Assembly (NCBI RefSeq): GCF_013177315.1
Contig: NZ_CP053661.1
Coordinates: forward strand, 2,046,001 to 2,110,000
Direction: 5' to 3'
DNA length: 64,000 bases
Source of the DNA: Thermoleptolyngbya sichuanensis A183
GTDB lineage: Bacteria > Cyanobacteriota > Cyanobacteriia > Elainellales > Elainellaceae
The position numbers and the translations under genes are program-made. The notes under the pieces were generated by a model. That model did no database searches, was not told the DNA's origin, and saw nothing but the letters and a program-made list of their open reading frames with translations. Within the stretch, counting starts at the first letter, position 1. Each line of letters starts with the position of its first letter. Below, one piece after another: positions 62,689 to 64,000 of the stretch.

Positions 62689-64000
62689 ATGGATACAGTA
62701 GGAATCTCTCTTCTCCTTGTGGACTCAGCGGTCGAAAACGTCCAGCAACTTCTTCAAAACACCAGCAAGCACATTAAAGTTGCAGTCATTGACCGTACTC
62801 AAAATGGGGTCGAAACACTCATTCAGTGGCTACAGCAGTTCCCCCATCTCCAGCAGGTTCATATCCTGGCCCACGGCGCACCTGGCCGCATCTTTTTGGG
62901 AAATACCCAACTGAGCCAGGATACCCTCCAGGCTTACCAGGAAGCCCTGCGCCGTATCCGTCAGCGCCGGAAAATCTCCCAAGCTCCCCTAGACCTGTTG
63001 CTCTACAGTTGCAACGTGGCTGCGGGTGAAGTTGGCACCGCCTTTGTCGAAAGCCTCCATCGCCTCACGGGGGCCAACATCGCAGCATCCTCAGGTCCCG
63101 TGGGCAATGCGGCCCTCGGTGGCACTTGGCATCTCGATACCCAAACGAGCGCTTTCCCGATCGCCCTGCCCTTTGCGACGGCAGCCGCCCATCGCTATCC
63201 GGGTCTTCTGGCTCCCGTGAGCATCAGCGGCATCATCGCCAACTATGTAGACCTCCCGGACAACACCAGCACCTACACTGCCAACGAAGTCGGCAACCCT
63301 GATGGCGACAGCACTGCCAACGAACCCTACACCTACAACTTTCCAGTCGGCACCAACAACAATCTCGTCATTTCTGGCTTCACCGCTGCATCATCCACCT
63401 ACAACCTTGTCCAGCTTATCGATCAGCTCAAGCTCCGGCGTATCCCCAATCCAGGTGTCTCCAACGCTGAGGGTCGTCAGGTCTTTTGGTACGAAATACA
63501 GAACCTTAATTCATCTAGCAACGTCCTCAACCTGAGACCGTCTCGAATCAACACGATGGAGGAGGCGCTCTTGGGCAATGTGATCAATCGAGGGGTTGAT
63601 AACGTTTTTGCCAATCAGGGCGACAACAACATCAACAACATCGAACGGATCGACTTCATCGCCAGCGGTGGCCTCACGGCTCCCACCGCCGCCAACCTCA
63701 ACGACATCGGCTTCCTTCTGCTAGAGCGGGGCGGCAACGACCCACTGACGATTGCTGCAATTACAGCCGTAGATGCTAGCGGCAATCCAACTGCCTACGG
63801 GCCCCTACAGGTTGTGCCCACATCGGCCTGGGGGGCTTCAAGCTTCAACCTGTCCACTGCCGTGCTGAATGACATGGGGGCAGGGGGCGATCCTCGTTTC
63901 AGTTCTAATATCGCGGCTCAAAATATCGGCGGGGTCTTCCTGAGCTATTCGGCCCTGGGTATTGGCGCAGGACAAACCTTCTTTGGCTACTCCGTCTTTC
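62689..64000 (+). CDS. DUF4347-domain surface protein (partial)
   Basis: 437 codons are visible and the gene runs off the right edge. The N-terminal DUF4347 domain (about 1-165) has HILAHGAPGRIFLGN and LDLLLYSCNVAAGEVGTAFV, with a His and Cys laid out as in caspase-like folds, then the typical LTGANIAASSGPVGN and GGTWHLD. After that the sequence is Thr/Asn/Gly-rich and beta-like. In cyanobacteria such proteins are often very large secreted adhesins. No N-terminal signal is present. Confidence 0.85.
   Translation, partial: MDTVGISLLLVDSAVENVQQLLQNTSKHIKVAVIDRTQNGVETLIQWLQQFPHLQQVHILAHGAPGRIFLGNTQLSQDTLQAYQEALRRIRQRRKISQAPLDLLLYSCNVAAGEVGTAFVESLHRLTGANIAASSGPVGNAALGGTWHLDTQTSAFPIALPFATAAAHRYPGLLAPVSISGIIANYVDLPDNTSTYTANEVGNPDGDSTANEPYTYNFPVGTNNNLVISGFTAASSTYNLVQLIDQLKLRRIPNPGVSNAEGRQVFWYEIQNLNSSSNVLNLRPSRINTMEEALLGNVINRGVDNVFANQGDNNINNIERIDFIASGGLTAPTAANLNDIGFLLLERGGNDPLTIAAITAVDASGNPTAYGPLQVVPTSAWGASSFNLSTAVLNDMGAGGDPRFSSNIAAQNIGGVFLSYSALGIGAGQTFFGYSVF

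Overview
This window is chromosomal DNA of a cyanobacterium. The evidence is the cyanobacterial ATP synthase operon order (I-a-c-b'-b-delta), a carotenoid cis-trans isomerase, an 8-HDF-type photolyase, a HetZ-like regulator, DUF1822/CHAT and DUF4347 proteins, and a very high density of the HIP1 octamer GCGATCGC. The mix of large signalling proteins, repeats and insertion sequences fits a filamentous Leptolyngbya-like lineage; that placement is inference.

Layout. 1-3208 is the start of the atp operon on the minus strand, running off the left edge inside the delta subunit gene. 3422-11572 is housekeeping and transport: methyltransferase, MurJ, hexapeptide acetyltransferase, DEDDh exonuclease, Dpp/Opp-type permease, DUF2949, YciO/YrdC family. 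12073-18362 holds a HetZ-like regulator convergent with a STAND (NB-ARC-like) NTPase that carries 22 near-identical 120-bp TPR units and is cut from its N-terminal domain by one in-frame TGA. 18531-24934 is a minus-strand signalling cluster: Uma2 nuclease, two PAS proteins with a shared C-terminal tail, a STAS protein, an anti-sigma-like ATPase and two paralogous ParA/MinD-like ATPases. 25330-31999 has photolyase, CrtH, tRNA-Leu(UAG) and a phytochrome-like GAF-GGDEF-EAL protein. 32887-37890 is a three-gene unit: sigma-like HTH protein, DUF1822 protein, and a membrane protein joining a CHAT protease to an extracytoplasmic ligand-binding domain.

37938-41087 is a transposon graveyard. A CAP/SCP secreted-protein gene is broken by two IS630-type elements, next to a MITE and a solitary IS4-type terminal repeat. 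41428-44990 has two tandem Rieske oxygenases divergent from a GntR/FCD regulator. 45239-49927 has a divergent photolyase/cryptochrome-like protein, an RTX-repeat protein and a sigma-like protein in one operon, and a membrane protein. 51305-54578 is a three-gene signalling unit: small exported protein, CHASE2 histidine kinase, LuxR-type response regulator. It is followed by an IS4-family element inserted beside an IS630 end remnant. 56090-61886 has small membrane proteins, a DapL-like aminotransferase, an exported protein, an isolated ureC and a VOC protein. The right edge cuts a DUF4347 surface-protein gene.

Dispersed repeats are conspicuous. There is a 140-bp MITE pair differing at one position (43904 and 61358), a 164-bp MITE pair (10415 and 37938), a pair of roughly 140-bp palindromic intergenic repeats (10079 and 32565), C-rich palindrome arrays and many short tandem repeats. 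The candidates most worth following are the TGA-split STAND/TPR protein, the sigma-like/DUF1822/CHAT-sensor unit and the ParA/PAS/STAS/ATPase cluster.
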